In this document: one piece after another, positions 17,952 through 27,476 of the stretch
Position numbering within the stretch: position 1 is the first letter of the stretch
Layout of the letters: the number at the start of each line of letters is the position of its first letter
Origin: an uncultured Paraglaciecola sp.
GTDB lineage: Bacteria > Pseudomonadota > Gammaproteobacteria > Enterobacterales > Alteromonadaceae
Assembly: GCF_937123705.1 (NCBI RefSeq)
Contig: NZ_CAKZKO010000204.1
Span: 1 to 64,000, forward strand
Reading direction: 5' to 3'
Length of the DNA: 64,000 nucleotides
Program-made: the position numbers and the translations under genes
Notes under the pieces: generated by a model
What the model was told of the DNA's origin: nothing
The model's input: only the letters and a program-made list of their open reading frames with translations
Databases searched by the model: none

Positions 17952-20009
17952 TTAAAATATTGTATTTGAAATAGGATTCTGCCAAGCAATTAAATCTTCA
18001 TTCTTCATAGGTTTGGCAAAGTAATACCCTTGTAAATAGTCAACACCCATGGCGGATAAAGCAATGGATTGCTCTTTGGTTTCTACTCCTTCTGCAATTG
18101 TTTTGCAATTGAGTTCGCCGGCAATAAATAACGTGGCTCGAATAATTGCTTCGCCTTTACCTTGGATATTATCCACAAAAGATTTGTCAATTTTGACATA
18201 GTTTACCGGCAAAGATTGCAGTTGTGACAACGACGAATAACCTGTGCCAAAGTCATCTATTGAAACATCAATATTTCGCGCTTGTATTTGTTCAAGTTGC
18301 TGACGGATCTTTACTTTGTTTTCAACAAATGTTGATTCAGTTACTTCTAGATGCAACCTTTCGGGGGCCAAACCGCTGCTGCGCAAACAGTTATCCAACA
18401 ATCTAATAAACCCGTCGTCCATTAATTGAATTACAGATACATTAACCGACACCGCTGCTTGTTGATTAAATTGCCAGTGACTTGCATCCATGCAGGCTCG
18501 ATTGAGTACCCATGCGCCTATTTCTCTTATAAAACCGGACTTTTCAGCCAAGGGAATAAACACATCAGGGCCAATAAATTTGCCATTGAAATTCCACCTT
18601 AATAGGGCTTCAAATGCAAAAGGAACCTTGTCTTTAGCGGTCAATATTGGCTGATAGCATAAATAAAATTGCTTACTTTCAATGGCATGTTGTAAGCCTT
18701 CCAATATTCTTTGAGAAGCGGTAATTTTTTCTTTTAGATCGCTGGAAAACAAACGAGGTTGTTTATTGCCAGACTTTTTCTGCTCACACATGGTCAGATC
18801 GGCAAGTTGAATAAGTTCTGCAGCCGAGGAACTATGAGCCGGCGCTATGGCAATGCCTATAGAAGCTGACAGATGTAATTCGCTTCCATGTACGTGTATT
18901 GGCTGTGCAATGCTTGTAGCAATAGCCTGGGCAATTGACATAGCAGTATCTTGATCGCTGTGAGGTAAAGCCACTAAAAACTCATCACCATTCCAGCGAC
19001 CGGCACGGTTATTTTCAGTAAATGCAGAAATCCTTTCCGTTACTTGAATCAATACACTGTCACCTACATTGTGGCCCATTGTATCGTTAATTTTTTTGAA
19101 ACCGTTAAGGTCGATAAATAGCAAGGCTAAAGGGCTCTCTTTAGCCTTTGACTGTTCTATTAATACTTCAAGGTTAGTGGTGAAAGCCTTACGATTATCA
19201 AATTGTGTTAGTGGATCGAGATTGCTTAATTGGTAGATCTCATAGGTACGCTTTTTTACCACCTCTTCCAAATCTATATTGAGTTCGCTTAACTCTTTGG
19301 TGGCAACTTCTAATTCTTGGTTTGCTTGTGCAACATGATTTTTTTCAGCTTCCATCTCAGAAACGAACATTTGATTACGGTTTCTTTGATAAATAGCATC
19401 TAAAGTAAAGCGAGAAGATCTGATACAAGAAAATACCACTACCACAGTGAAGGCTAAGCCAAGTGTCCCTAAAAGTTGTCTATGTGCTTGCTCAGCAATA
19501 ACACCCATGACTGACATCGGCACTAACAATACAATTGAAAAGCTAATGGCAGTGAAGCGGTTAGCAGCCAAAAGAGAAGGAGAACTACTTGCCAAAGTGG
19601 TAATAATGATTATGACTGAAATTAGTTCGATAGTGTTAAATTGTGGATAAAAAACAACCACATAAACAGACCAAAACATTGCAGTAGCAATACATCCCGT
19701 TGCATAGCGTTGAATACCAAATAGACCGGAACTTTCCAACAAACTGCTTTTTACTTTCCACAATATCATGTCGATAAGGCGAACAAATAGCATGGTATTT
19801 AGGCCAATCCACCACACCACTTGGGGAGAACTAGCTTCAGTATCACTAAGCCCGAAGATCACCATAGTGCTAGCAATCGCACTTATCAACAGCCCAAATA
19901 AACCATTTTCATAAAGTAGTTTAGCTGCGTCTAAGTTTGAGGCATTTTGGAGAGCTATGTTGGTTTTGATATAATACACCCTTTGGAAATTGAATCGCGA
20001 CTTCAACAA
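17952..20009 (-). CDS. GGDEF/EAL domain protein (probable c-di-GMP phosphodiesterase)
   Basis: About 685 aa. The N-terminal membrane region has some six helices (about residues 36-200), followed by a coiled-coil linker (215-258), a GGDEF domain (about 262-420) and an EAL domain (435-680). The GGDEF motif reads NGDEF at 340-344, so the first Gly is lost and cyclase activity is doubtful. The EAL domain looks intact: EAL at 467-469, DDFGTG at 585-590, then KIDKSFV and EGVET. Net c-di-GMP hydrolysis is therefore likeliest. The start is uncertain: 20009 is TTG, and GTG at 19979 is an alternative. Confidence 0.88.
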   Translation of the reverse strand: MLKSRFNFQRVYYIKTNIALQNASNLDAAKLLYENGLFGLLISAIASTMVIFGLSDTEASSPQVVWWIGLNTMLFVRLIDMILWKVKSSLLESSGLFGIQRYATGCIATAMFWSVYVVVFYPQFNTIELISVIIIITTLASSSPSLLAANRFTAISFSIVLLVPMSVMGVIAEQAHRQLLGTLGLAFTVVVVFSCIRSSRFTLDAIYQRNRNQMFVSEMEAEKNHVAQANQELEVATKELSELNIDLEEVVKKRTYEIYQLSNLDPLTQFDNRKAFTTNLEVLIEQSKAKESPLALLFIDLNGFKKINDTMGHNVGDSVLIQVTERISAFTENNRAGRWNGDEFLVALPHSDQDTAMSIAQAIATSIAQPIHVHGSELHLSASIGIAIAPAHSSSAAELIQLADLTMCEQKKSGNKQPRLFSSDLKEKITASQRILEGLQHAIESKQFYLCYQPILTAKDKVPFAFEALLRWNFNGKFIGPDVFIPLAEKSGFIREIGAWVLNRACMDASHWQFNQQAAVSVNVSVIQLMDDGFIRLLDNCLRSSGLAPERLHLEVTESTFVENKVKIRQQLEQIQARNIDVSIDDFGTGYSSLSQLQSLPVNYVKIDKSFVDNIQGKGEAIIRATLFIAGELNCKTIAEGVETKEQSIALSAMGVDYLQGYYFAKPMKNEDLIAWQNPISNTIF

Positions 20010-20329
20010 GAAGATCGTAAGTTATTAAAATTCAATGTCATTAGCCTCAGTGGAGACAGTGTAATATTATTCGAAAATTTATCTAGTTTAATTTTTAACT
20101 AGGACAAATAACCCAGAAATTTGTATAAGCAATACCAGCAAGTAAGGCTTTTTAAAGGCAATATAAACAAAGGGGATAACACTAAAGTTGTTGAAAAATA
20201 ATAGTAAACTTTGTTTTTTAAGATTTTATATATAGCGTGCGAGTAAAATTGTGATTTTTTTCGAACTATTTTGATGTTGCAAATTGTCTTTAGTATTAGA
20301 ATGCCCCAGTAAATTGATTGGAGAAAAAC
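20010..20329. other. intergenic region between the divergent GGDEF/EAL gene and lpxL
   Basis: About 320 bp, AT-rich. An open frame on the minus strand (20099-20341) has no ribosome binding site, no family resemblance and low-complexity composition, so I do not call it a gene. I see no convincing operator. The promoters of both flanking genes must lie here. Confidence 0.5.
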
Positions 20330-21262
20330 TTGGCAACTCAAAAAGTCCTAGCCCCTAAGTTTGAATTAGCATTTTTATTACCCAAATACTGGCTTACATG
20401 GGTGGGCGTTTTCATTTTATATAGTATTTCATGGCTACCTTACAGACTACAGCAAGGTTTAGGTAAGTTGCTTGGCCGCTTACTTAAGGTTGTAGCGAAA
20501 AAGCGATTTCGAATTGCACAGCGTAATATCGAATTGTGTTTTCCCGATTTGAGTGAACCAAAACGTGCCGCTTTGCTAAAAGCCAACTTGGACAATGCAG
20601 GCATGGCCATACTTGAGACAAGTATGGGATGGTGGTGGCCAACATGGCGAGTGGATCGTAAAGCTGAATTTGAAGGATACGAGCATATAGAAGCCATTTT
20701 AGCTAAAGGAAAAGGGGTCTTAGCATTTGGGATCCACAATATGAATCTTGAAATTGCCTGTAGAATATTGGGACGGCAATATCCCTCGGTAGTATTTTAT
20801 CGCAAGCATAATAATCCACTAATGGAATATATGCAGTATTATGGTCGTAGTCGGTCAAACAAGTACTTAGTTCACAAGCGAGACGTTAAAGGCTTGATTA
20901 GCGCTTTAGATGATGGCGAATTGTGTATTTACTTTCCAGACCAAGATTATGGTCGCACTAGATGTGAATTTGCCCCTCTTTTTGCGGTGCCAGATGTAGC
21001 AACCACAAAGGGTTCACTGTTATTTGCTAAAGAAGCAAACTGCGAAACAATATTTCTAGTGCCCGTAAGAACGCAAAGTGGTTACAAGATAATCGCCTTG
21101 CCAGGGCTTGAGAATTTCCCCTCAGGTGACGATAAACATGATGTAATGCGCATTAATCAAATGATTGAAAAAATGATTTCAATCGCGCCAGAACAGTATC
21201 TTTGGATGCATAAGCGGTTTAAAACCCGCCCAAATCCTGAGGATCCCTCGTTATATAATTGA
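20330..21262 (+). CDS. lpxL: lipid A biosynthesis lauroyl acyltransferase
   Basis: Inner-membrane acyltransferase adding a secondary acyl chain to Kdo2-lipid IVA. I use the TTG start at 20330 (310 aa) because GGAG lies 6 nt before it. The N-terminus then aligns with E. coli LpxL (HtrB) at LLPKYWLTWVGV. One membrane anchor lies at about residues 18-40. The HX4E catalytic motif is HNMNLE. PDQDYG and the C-terminal EQYLWMHKRFKTRP also match LpxL. LpxL is a better fit than LpxM; acyl-chain specificity is not deducible. Confidence 0.93.
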   Translation: MATQKVLAPKFELAFLLPKYWLTWVGVFILYSISWLPYRLQQGLGKLLGRLLKVVAKKRFRIAQRNIELCFPDLSEPKRAALLKANLDNAGMAILETSMGWWWPTWRVDRKAEFEGYEHIEAILAKGKGVLAFGIHNMNLEIACRILGRQYPSVVFYRKHNNPLMEYMQYYGRSRSNKYLVHKRDVKGLISALDDGELCIYFPDQDYGRTRCEFAPLFAVPDVATTKGSLLFAKEANCETIFLVPVRTQSGYKIIALPGLENFPSGDDKHDVMRINQMIEKMISIAPEQYLWMHKRFKTRPNPEDPSLYN

Positions 21263-21295
21263 AGGTAACAATGATCTCAATAATAAGTGTAATTT

Positions 21296-21916
21296 ATGAA
21301 GAAAGCTAAACCCGCAACTGGTTCGTTATTTTGGTTGAAACATGTATTTCTGGCAGTACTCGTTATTGTTATTGCCGTTATCGTCTTGGTTATGCAGCAG
21401 CGTAACGAGTCTGCTGTGCTCCCAGAAGGAGATGCGGGTAAAAAGAGTATTGCTTCCAATATGAGTAATTTTTATGCCGACTATCGTTCTTCATCGCGGG
21501 GGCCTATCGAACAGGATTTAGGAGACTTTGTGATGGGCGTGAAAACGTCTGATAAGCCCTTGAGTGAACGCTTAAAAAAAATGGAGAGTCTGCAAAATCC
21601 TATATCAGGTAGGTGGGTTGGCGATCACAAACACCGTACATTTAAAGCAGGAAGTACACTTCGAAGTGCCATTACCAGTTATGCACAATCAGAAGGTATG
21701 CAGGTAATTTGGGAGCTTGATCAAGACTTTATTGTTAAACATCCATTCCAGCTTGATGATTCTATGTTAGGCAGTTTGAAAATTATTGCTAATGCCATTG
21801 ATGCCAATTTTGAAGGCGAGGTTAAAGCCTATATGTGTCCTCGCCAGCGCTCTTTAGTCATCACATCTACTGCTTCCGATTATTTAACAAAACAATGTGC
21901 CGAGGCGCGTAATTAG
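21296..21916 (+). CDS. TcpQ-domain membrane-anchored protein
   Basis: 206 aa: an N-terminal membrane anchor (about residues 15-33), a low-complexity linker, and a C-terminal domain of about 95 residues (GRWVGDHKHRTFKAGSTLRS onward). That domain resembles the TcpQ/PilL-N family, whose founding members help assemble outer-membrane secretins. No secretin or pilus genes are adjacent, so the role is open. It starts 33 bp after lpxL and overlaps the convergent glnE by 4 bp. Confidence 0.75.
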   Translation: MKKAKPATGSLFWLKHVFLAVLVIVIAVIVLVMQQRNESAVLPEGDAGKKSIASNMSNFYADYRSSSRGPIEQDLGDFVMGVKTSDKPLSERLKKMESLQNPISGRWVGDHKHRTFKAGSTLRSAITSYAQSEGMQVIWELDQDFIVKHPFQLDDSMLGSLKIIANAIDANFEGEVKAYMCPRQRSLVITSTASDYLTKQCAEARN

Positions 21917-24855
21917 CTATTAATGTCGTTTTGTAAAACCTTTGCTTGCGCACCTAAATACTTATGCCATATTGCTTTGACAGCAAGTTGTAGATCAACA
22001 AGTGATGGGGTGACCTTAACTAAGGTTTTGTTTTGCAAAGCAAGTCGATGAGCATAATGGCGGTACTCCAAATAGGCGTGAGTCAGGGTGTCAGCTTCGA
22101 CTTGGGTTATAAGCGACAAGTTTGCAAGGTCACTTAATATTCTTACATTGTCGGGCCACTTGGCTAAGCTAGGATAAGCATTGGTATGGGCTAACAGCAT
22201 AAATTGTACGATAAACTCTATGTCGGCTATGCCTCCAGTATCTTGCTTTAAATCGATATTATCGGTATTTCCTTTTGCTAAATGAGCGCGCATTTTTTCT
22301 CGCATCAATACTACGTCTTCGGCAAGTTGTGATATCTCTCTTGGTTTTGATAATACCTGCAACCGTATTGCGCTAAACTGCTTTTGTAATTCATAGCTAC
22401 CATTTATAAACCTAGCTCTTCCAAGTGCCTGATGCTCCCATGTCCAAGCATCTTCAGTTTGATAAGCGGAAAACCCATTTATATGGCACACCAATAACCC
22501 AGCATTACCTGAGGGTCGTAATCGCATATCTACGTCGTACAGCAGGCCTAAGCCTGTTTTAATGGTAAATATATGCAAAATACGTTGCGCTAATTTGATG
22601 TAAAACGCACCCGAACCAATAGCTTTTTGACCATTGGTAAGATGTTGTCCATTGCAGTTATGCAAAAATACTAAATCCAAGTCGGAACCATAGCCTAGCT
22701 CCCAGCCACCTAATTTTCCAAATCCTAATACCGCAAATCCTTTGTTTTGAATATCTTTAGGGCCTTGAGTATCACATATAGGTACACCGTGTTTTGCAAC
22801 TAGCTGTTGCCACGCTAAGTCAACCACTTGAGCAATTATCGCTTCGGCCAAATGGGTTAGGTGATCGCTGATTTGCATGGTAGGGAGTACGTTGGAAATA
22901 TCAGAGGCGGCGATTGTCAATTGTTGACTGAGTTTAAACTGGCGTAAGGTTTCTATTTGTAGTTCTAAATCTTCAGGCTCTACACGCAATAATGCTTGGC
23001 GTAGTTCATCAGAATATTGGTTAAAAGCCACAGGTTGGTATAAAGAGTTGGGATTAAGTAATTCGTCTAATAACAGCGGGAAACGTGTTATTTGTTCAGT
23101 TACCCAAGGGCTAGCAGCACATAACTTAACCAGTTGAAATAGCGCTCCTTGATTTTCAAAAAGTAACTGCAAATAGGCTGTTCTGCCCAAGATTGCCTTT
23201 AAAACAGTGAACACCCGTTTGAATAATTCTGCATGTTCAATTGCCGACGAACTCAGGATGTTGTGGATAGTTACAGGCATCAAATTATTTAAGGTAGTCA
23301 GGCCTCGATGACCAATTCGTTGCTTGGTCAAGTTTTGTCTAAATGCATTGATTTGTTGTGAAACGGCGGTAGCAATAGCAAACTTAGTATCAGTTTGAAC
23401 ATCTGAATCATGCCAGCATTCTAATATAGTTTGTATCTCGTCTGGTTCGAGTTGTAGTTGCCATAAATCCTTCGCTCCTTGCTGCTGTTCGTCGGCTACA
23501 TCTTGCTGTAAAGCGGGGTCTTCCTTAACCAGCAATGAAAACTGCTGGTGGATTGTGTTGCAGTGTAAAGTCAATTGCTGCGAAAAATCTTGATCGTTGT
23601 TGATACATAGTACATGTAGCAGTCGTTTTTGGTCGACGAGATCACTGGGCAATACTTGGGTTTGTTTGTCGGCAAATTGTTGTAGGCAATGTTCTACTTT
23701 ACGAAGCCATAGGTAGCTGTGGTGCAATCCTTTGGCGCCTTGAGAAGGAATGATTTGTAGATTAACTAATTCCGACAAGGCTTGCTGTAGACTCTGAGTC
23801 TGCAAGCTTGGTTCTCGTCCTCCGTTTATCAATTGTAAGCTTTGCACCACAAACTCTGCTTCTCGGATCCCACCTTCTCCTAATTTAATGTTGTTAGTGA
23901 GACCACGCCTGCGTACTTCTTGTTCGATCATTGATTTCATACTTCGTAAAGACTCAATGGCACTAAAGTCTAAGTAACGGCGATAAATAAAAGGCTGCAA
24001 GATATCAGATAATTGTTGCGTATAAGGGCTGGGTGGATTTAAAAGCGATGCTTTAAGCATAGCGTAGCGTTCCCAGTCCCGACCTTGTTCTTGGTAATAA
24101 TCTTCCATTGCATCAAAATGCATAACCAGCGGGCCACTGTCGCCGAATGGTCTTAAACGCATATCAACCCGATATACTTGCCCATCGGCTGTGATTTGGT
24201 CTAAAGCGGCAATGATTTTTTGGGCTAACTTAGTGAAAAACTGTTGATTTTCCACAGACCTTTTGCCGCCAGAGGTTACGCCTACAGCAGGGTAAGTAAA
24301 AATCAAATCGATGTCGGATGAAAAGTTAAGCTCATTTCCACCTAATTTACCCATACCTAAAATCAACATAGGTTGTGGACCAAATACTCCTTGTGGTGTT
24401 CCGAATTGAGGCTGTAAGTACTGATGTAACCAGTTATTAGTTTGTGAAATGAGTTGCCTCGCCAGCTCAGAAACTTGACCTAAGGAACTTTCAATTGATT
24501 GCATGTTCAGTAAGTCACGCCATGCAATTCTTAACATCTGAAAATTTCTAAACTGTCTGAGTACCCTATGTAGATCCGTTTCGTTAGCAAGACCAATTAG
24601 TCGATTCGCAAGTTCACTTTGAAAATTTATGTGCTTTACAAATAGCAGCTCGTTTACCAACAATTCAGACAACCAATTGGGATGCTTTAGGCAGTGTTCA
24701 TAAATAAATTCACTCAGTGCAAAAGCGGCTATTATCTGTGGTTTATACTTTTGAAAATTTGCGGAATATTCTGGATGAGACTGTAGTTCGAGCCAACGTA
24801 CGTTTCCAAGTTCATTTAATTCAGAAGGAAGTTCTTTGACAGAGCTATTTTTCAT
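21913..24855 (-). CDS. glnE: bifunctional glutamine synthetase adenylyltransferase / deadenylase
   Basis: Adds and removes AMP on glutamine synthetase in response to PII. I use the ATG at 24855 (980 aa, MKNSSVKELPSEL), which has AGAGG upstream; the frame itself opens further to 24897. Both nucleotidyltransferase halves are recognisable. The N-terminal deadenylase core is GMGKLGGNELNFSSDIDLIF. The C-terminal adenylylase core is GFGKLGGWELGYGSDLDLVF. It overlaps the upstream GIY-YIG gene by 11 nt, which suggests coupling. Confidence 0.95.
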   Translation of the reverse strand: MKNSSVKELPSELNELGNVRWLELQSHPEYSANFQKYKPQIIAAFALSEFIYEHCLKHPNWLSELLVNELLFVKHINFQSELANRLIGLANETDLHRVLRQFRNFQMLRIAWRDLLNMQSIESSLGQVSELARQLISQTNNWLHQYLQPQFGTPQGVFGPQPMLILGMGKLGGNELNFSSDIDLIFTYPAVGVTSGGKRSVENQQFFTKLAQKIIAALDQITADGQVYRVDMRLRPFGDSGPLVMHFDAMEDYYQEQGRDWERYAMLKASLLNPPSPYTQQLSDILQPFIYRRYLDFSAIESLRSMKSMIEQEVRRRGLTNNIKLGEGGIREAEFVVQSLQLINGGREPSLQTQSLQQALSELVNLQIIPSQGAKGLHHSYLWLRKVEHCLQQFADKQTQVLPSDLVDQKRLLHVLCINNDQDFSQQLTLHCNTIHQQFSLLVKEDPALQQDVADEQQQGAKDLWQLQLEPDEIQTILECWHDSDVQTDTKFAIATAVSQQINAFRQNLTKQRIGHRGLTTLNNLMPVTIHNILSSSAIEHAELFKRVFTVLKAILGRTAYLQLLFENQGALFQLVKLCAASPWVTEQITRFPLLLDELLNPNSLYQPVAFNQYSDELRQALLRVEPEDLELQIETLRQFKLSQQLTIAASDISNVLPTMQISDHLTHLAEAIIAQVVDLAWQQLVAKHGVPICDTQGPKDIQNKGFAVLGFGKLGGWELGYGSDLDLVFLHNCNGQHLTNGQKAIGSGAFYIKLAQRILHIFTIKTGLGLLYDVDMRLRPSGNAGLLVCHINGFSAYQTEDAWTWEHQALGRARFINGSYELQKQFSAIRLQVLSKPREISQLAEDVVLMREKMRAHLAKGNTDNIDLKQDTGGIADIEFIVQFMLLAHTNAYPSLAKWPDNVRILSDLANLSLITQVEADTLTHAYLEYRHYAHRLALQNKTLVKVTPSLVDLQLAVKAIWHKYLGAQAKVLQNDINS

Positions 24856-25156
24856 GATTGCAATCCTCTTCCAATAACATGTTTGATACAGGTGCATCAG
24901 GCAGAGTGTTATTAACCAATTTTATTTTATCGGGTTTATTTAGTTTCTTTATCCAGAGTTCGACTTTTAGAGCATGGGAATGATCTGCCACCTTACACCA
25001 CAGCTTCAACACTAAAGGACCTTTGCCTTTTAATGCTTTTGCACATTTTGGGCCGTTACTCTGATGCTCATCGAAGCGCCTTTCTATATCTGTACAAATC
25101 CCTGTGTAATATTGTTTAAGTTTATTTTCGATAATATACACAAACCACTGCTTCAC
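24845..25156 (-). CDS. GIY-YIG nuclease superfamily protein (UPF0213/YhbQ type)
   Basis: About 103 aa from the GTG at 25156; the frame opens with TTG at 25174. It starts WFVYIIENK and continues YYTGICTDIERRFDEHQ, the GIY and YIG elements with the conserved Arg. This is the stand-alone minimal GIY-YIG family. Some members have weak nuclease activity, and their role is not settled. It overlaps glnE by 11 nt on the same strand. Unrelated in detail to the T5orf172 proteins at 33-36 kb. Confidence 0.82.
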   Translation of the reverse strand: MKQWFVYIIENKLKQYYTGICTDIERRFDEHQSNGPKCAKALKGKGPLVLKLWCKVADHSHALKVELWIKKLNKPDKIKLVNNTLPDAPVSNMLLEEDCNHEK

Positions 25157-25297
25157 TTGGTAATCAATCCACAACTATTGATGATAAGTGCCACAGTTTA
25201 TACCAATAATGGCATTACTCGGTAATGGCAGGCAATTTGAATAAATAGTGGTGTGCAATTGAGGATTCAAAATATATGATTAAACCTTGTTTTCACT

Positions 25298-25951
25298 ATG
25301 ACCCTACATATGACTCATTCACCCCACGTTTTACCTAGCTATTCGCCACTTGAAGAGAAACTAAATGGCATTATTCATGGCGTAGGGGCAATTGCCGCTG
25401 TTGTTGGCTTGGTCTTATTGATTTTGCAGGCCGGCAGTGTTGCTGCTCAGTTGAGTGTTTTAGTGTACGGAGTGTCGATGATTTTGATGTTTTTGTCCTC
25501 TACGCTTTACCATTTAACCATAAAACCTTCCAGCAAAGCTTTCCTTAAGGTTGTGGATCATAGTGCAATATATCTACTAATAGCAGGTACCTACACACCA
25601 CTTATGGTGTTAGCCATTGGTGGATGGACAGGATTTACTGGCATGCTAATAGTGTGGACCATTGCATTGATTGGCATAGGTTTTAAAATTTTTGGTAATC
25701 AGCGTTTTCCAAAGCTGTCCGTTATTACCTACTTGTTAATGGGCTGGTTGGCCATTTTTTTTATCTATCCTTTATACAATGTACTCGCTGCTCAAGGTTT
25801 ATGGTGGTTGGTGGCGGGGGGACTTTGTTACACAGTCGGTGTGTTGTTTTATGTGGCTAAGAAAGTCCAGTTTACTCATGCCGTTTGGCATGTTTTTGTT
25901 GCTGCTGGGTGTGCATGCCATTTTTGTTGCATCTACTATTATGTGGTTTGA
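25298..25951 (+). CDS. hemolysin III family protein (YqfA-like)
   Basis: 217-aa membrane protein with seven predicted helices, of the HlyIII/PAQR (progestin and adipoQ receptor) superfamily. The first helix region has EKLNGIIHGVGAI and the second SSTLYHLT with Ser and His. The third begins VDHSAIYLLIAGTYTP. The last has HAVWHVFVAAGCACHF. These conserved His, Asp and Ser residues form the family's zinc site. Despite the name, haemolytic activity is not established for most members. Stand-alone gene. Confidence 0.9.
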   Translation: MTLHMTHSPHVLPSYSPLEEKLNGIIHGVGAIAAVVGLVLLILQAGSVAAQLSVLVYGVSMILMFLSSTLYHLTIKPSSKAFLKVVDHSAIYLLIAGTYTPLMVLAIGGWTGFTGMLIVWTIALIGIGFKIFGNQRFPKLSVITYLLMGWLAIFFIYPLYNVLAAQGLWWLVAGGLCYTVGVLFYVAKKVQFTHAVWHVFVAAGCACHFCCIYYYVV

Positions 25952-26052
25952 CTCCAACCTTAGATAAGTATTTGATTGCTATGGACTAGGCTGATAGCTT
26001 AAGCTAATGCAATGCGCTTCGTTTTCTTTTCCCGATCAAGTGGTTCTTTATT

Positions 26053-27087
26053 ATGTATGAAAATTATTATGGACTGACTTCTAAACCATTCCAGTTGACG
26101 CCAGATCCTAGCTTCTTTTTTGGCAGTAAATGGCATAAACGTGCCATGTCCTATTTGCAGTATGGGCTATCTCAAGCAGAAGGGTTTATTGTAATCACTG
26201 GCGACATTGGTACAGGCAAAACCACTATTGCGAATAGTTTGTTAGACGATATGCAAGAGGATATTGTTGCAGCGCAAATAGTCTCGCCAAAGTTGTCACC
26301 TGATGAATTGGTTAAAATGGTTGCCAGCAAGTTTAATGTGCCTGTTAAAGGTAGTACTAAGTCTGACATCCTGAATGATCTCGAAATATTTTTAATGGAC
26401 TTGCATAAACAAGGTAAACGGGCCTTGCTATTGGTAGATGAAGCACAAAATTTACCTTTAGAGACTATTGAAGAACTACGGATGTTGTCTAACTTTCAAG
26501 CCGCAGGAAAGCCACTGTTGCAAAGCTTTTTACTTGGGCAAGAAGAGCTTCAGCCTATTTTAAGGGCACCCAATATGGAACAATTTAGGCAACGTATAGT
26601 GGCGTCATGCCACTTAGCACCGTTAACAGACATCGAGTGCCAAGCGTACATTGAATATCGTATGCAACATGCGGGTTGGGACAATAGAGCGTTGTTCTCG
26701 GCAGGAGCCTACGACCGAATTTTTCAGTTTACTCATGGCATTCCTCGCAAAATTAATACACTTATGGACAGAATATTACTGTTTGGCTTCTTAGAAGAAC
26801 TAGAAACCTTAGATGAAGAAGCGGTTGAAAATGTTATTAAAGAAATATCTGAAGAAATGTTCAATCCAGAAAAACAAACGCAAGCTACGACTCAACCAAC
26901 AGGTATTCTTGATGTGACAACTGAAGATGGGCAAGTAAAAGATGTTGAATACTATAAAACCATGCTTACAGAACTAGTGGATGCCCTCGACAGCGCTATC
27001 AGTCAAAAAATCAAACTGACACGTTATATAGACCGTTTATTGCAAAAAAAATACAAAACCTATGTACGATTGAAGTCAGATGACTAG
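26053..27087 (+). CDS. ExeA-like AAA ATPase
   Basis: 344 aa. It starts MYENYYGLTSKPFQLTPDP, the characteristic N-terminus of ExeA/GspA-type ATPases. Walker A is GDIGTGKTT (residues 50-58) and Walker B LLLVDEAQNL (around 125-134). Sensor and arginine-finger elements lie in HGIPRKIN. After the AAA+ core (about 20-270), a tail of about 70 residues ends in a basic helix. ExeA relatives open peptidoglycan for secretins or serve exopolysaccharide clusters. No such genes are adjacent, so the partner is unknown. Confidence 0.85.
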   Translation: MYENYYGLTSKPFQLTPDPSFFFGSKWHKRAMSYLQYGLSQAEGFIVITGDIGTGKTTIANSLLDDMQEDIVAAQIVSPKLSPDELVKMVASKFNVPVKGSTKSDILNDLEIFLMDLHKQGKRALLLVDEAQNLPLETIEELRMLSNFQAAGKPLLQSFLLGQEELQPILRAPNMEQFRQRIVASCHLAPLTDIECQAYIEYRMQHAGWDNRALFSAGAYDRIFQFTHGIPRKINTLMDRILLFGFLEELETLDEEAVENVIKEISEEMFNPEKQTQATTQPTGILDVTTEDGQVKDVEYYKTMLTELVDALDSAISQKIKLTRYIDRLLQKKYKTYVRLKSDD

Positions 27088-27259
27088 ATTTATCACCATA
27101 AAGCTATCGTAAATATATGATTTATTTAAATTAATTATGTTTTGGTGAGAAAGTTCGATGAATTAAATGAACTATAAGGTACTATCTTACTCGAAGGTGA
27201 GAGTGTATAAAAAACATACAGGTCATTATCTTCAATGATTGTATTGTTTTGGGGGCTCT

Positions 27260-27430
27260 ATGAGACGTTTAATTAATGAAAGAAGAAAGTCGACGGGTGT
27301 GCATCCCGATGGACCTATATTCAAGGAACGACGTAAAGCTTACTATCATGGAAAATATAACAACAGAGTATTACCTCTTTTGATATTGATTAGTTGTATT
27401 GCTGTTTTTATGGTAAGACAAGGCATATAG
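27260..27430 (+). CDS. small membrane protein of unknown function
   Basis: 56 aa from the ATG at 27260, behind GGGGGCTCT. A basic N-terminal half (MRRLINERRKS, later FKERRKAYYHGKYNNR) is followed by one C-terminal transmembrane segment, LPLLILISCIAVFMV. I do not recognise a family. The ribosome binding site and sensible topology favour a real gene. It lies between the ExeA-like ATPase and a convergent LysR gene. Confidence 0.55.
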   Translation: MRRLINERRKSTGVHPDGPIFKERRKAYYHGKYNNRVLPLLILISCIAVFMVRQGI

Positions 27431-27476
27431 CTAATAGATAGCATGATAAGTTTTAACACTAGATCAAGTATGGGCT

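Noticed and set aside
20099..20341. Minus-strand frame of 80 codons between the GGDEF/EAL gene and lpxL
   Set aside because: Low complexity, no ribosome binding site, overlaps the lpxL start region, no recognisable family.
25197..25250. A third MITE-like element near TTATACCAATAATGG
   Set aside because: Only one end with a small hairpin is visible, and no matching opposite arm could be found before hemolysin III.
25779..25967. Frame overlapping the 3' end of the hemolysin III gene
   Set aside because: A shadow in another frame; the hemolysin III frame keeps the conserved last helix to its stop.
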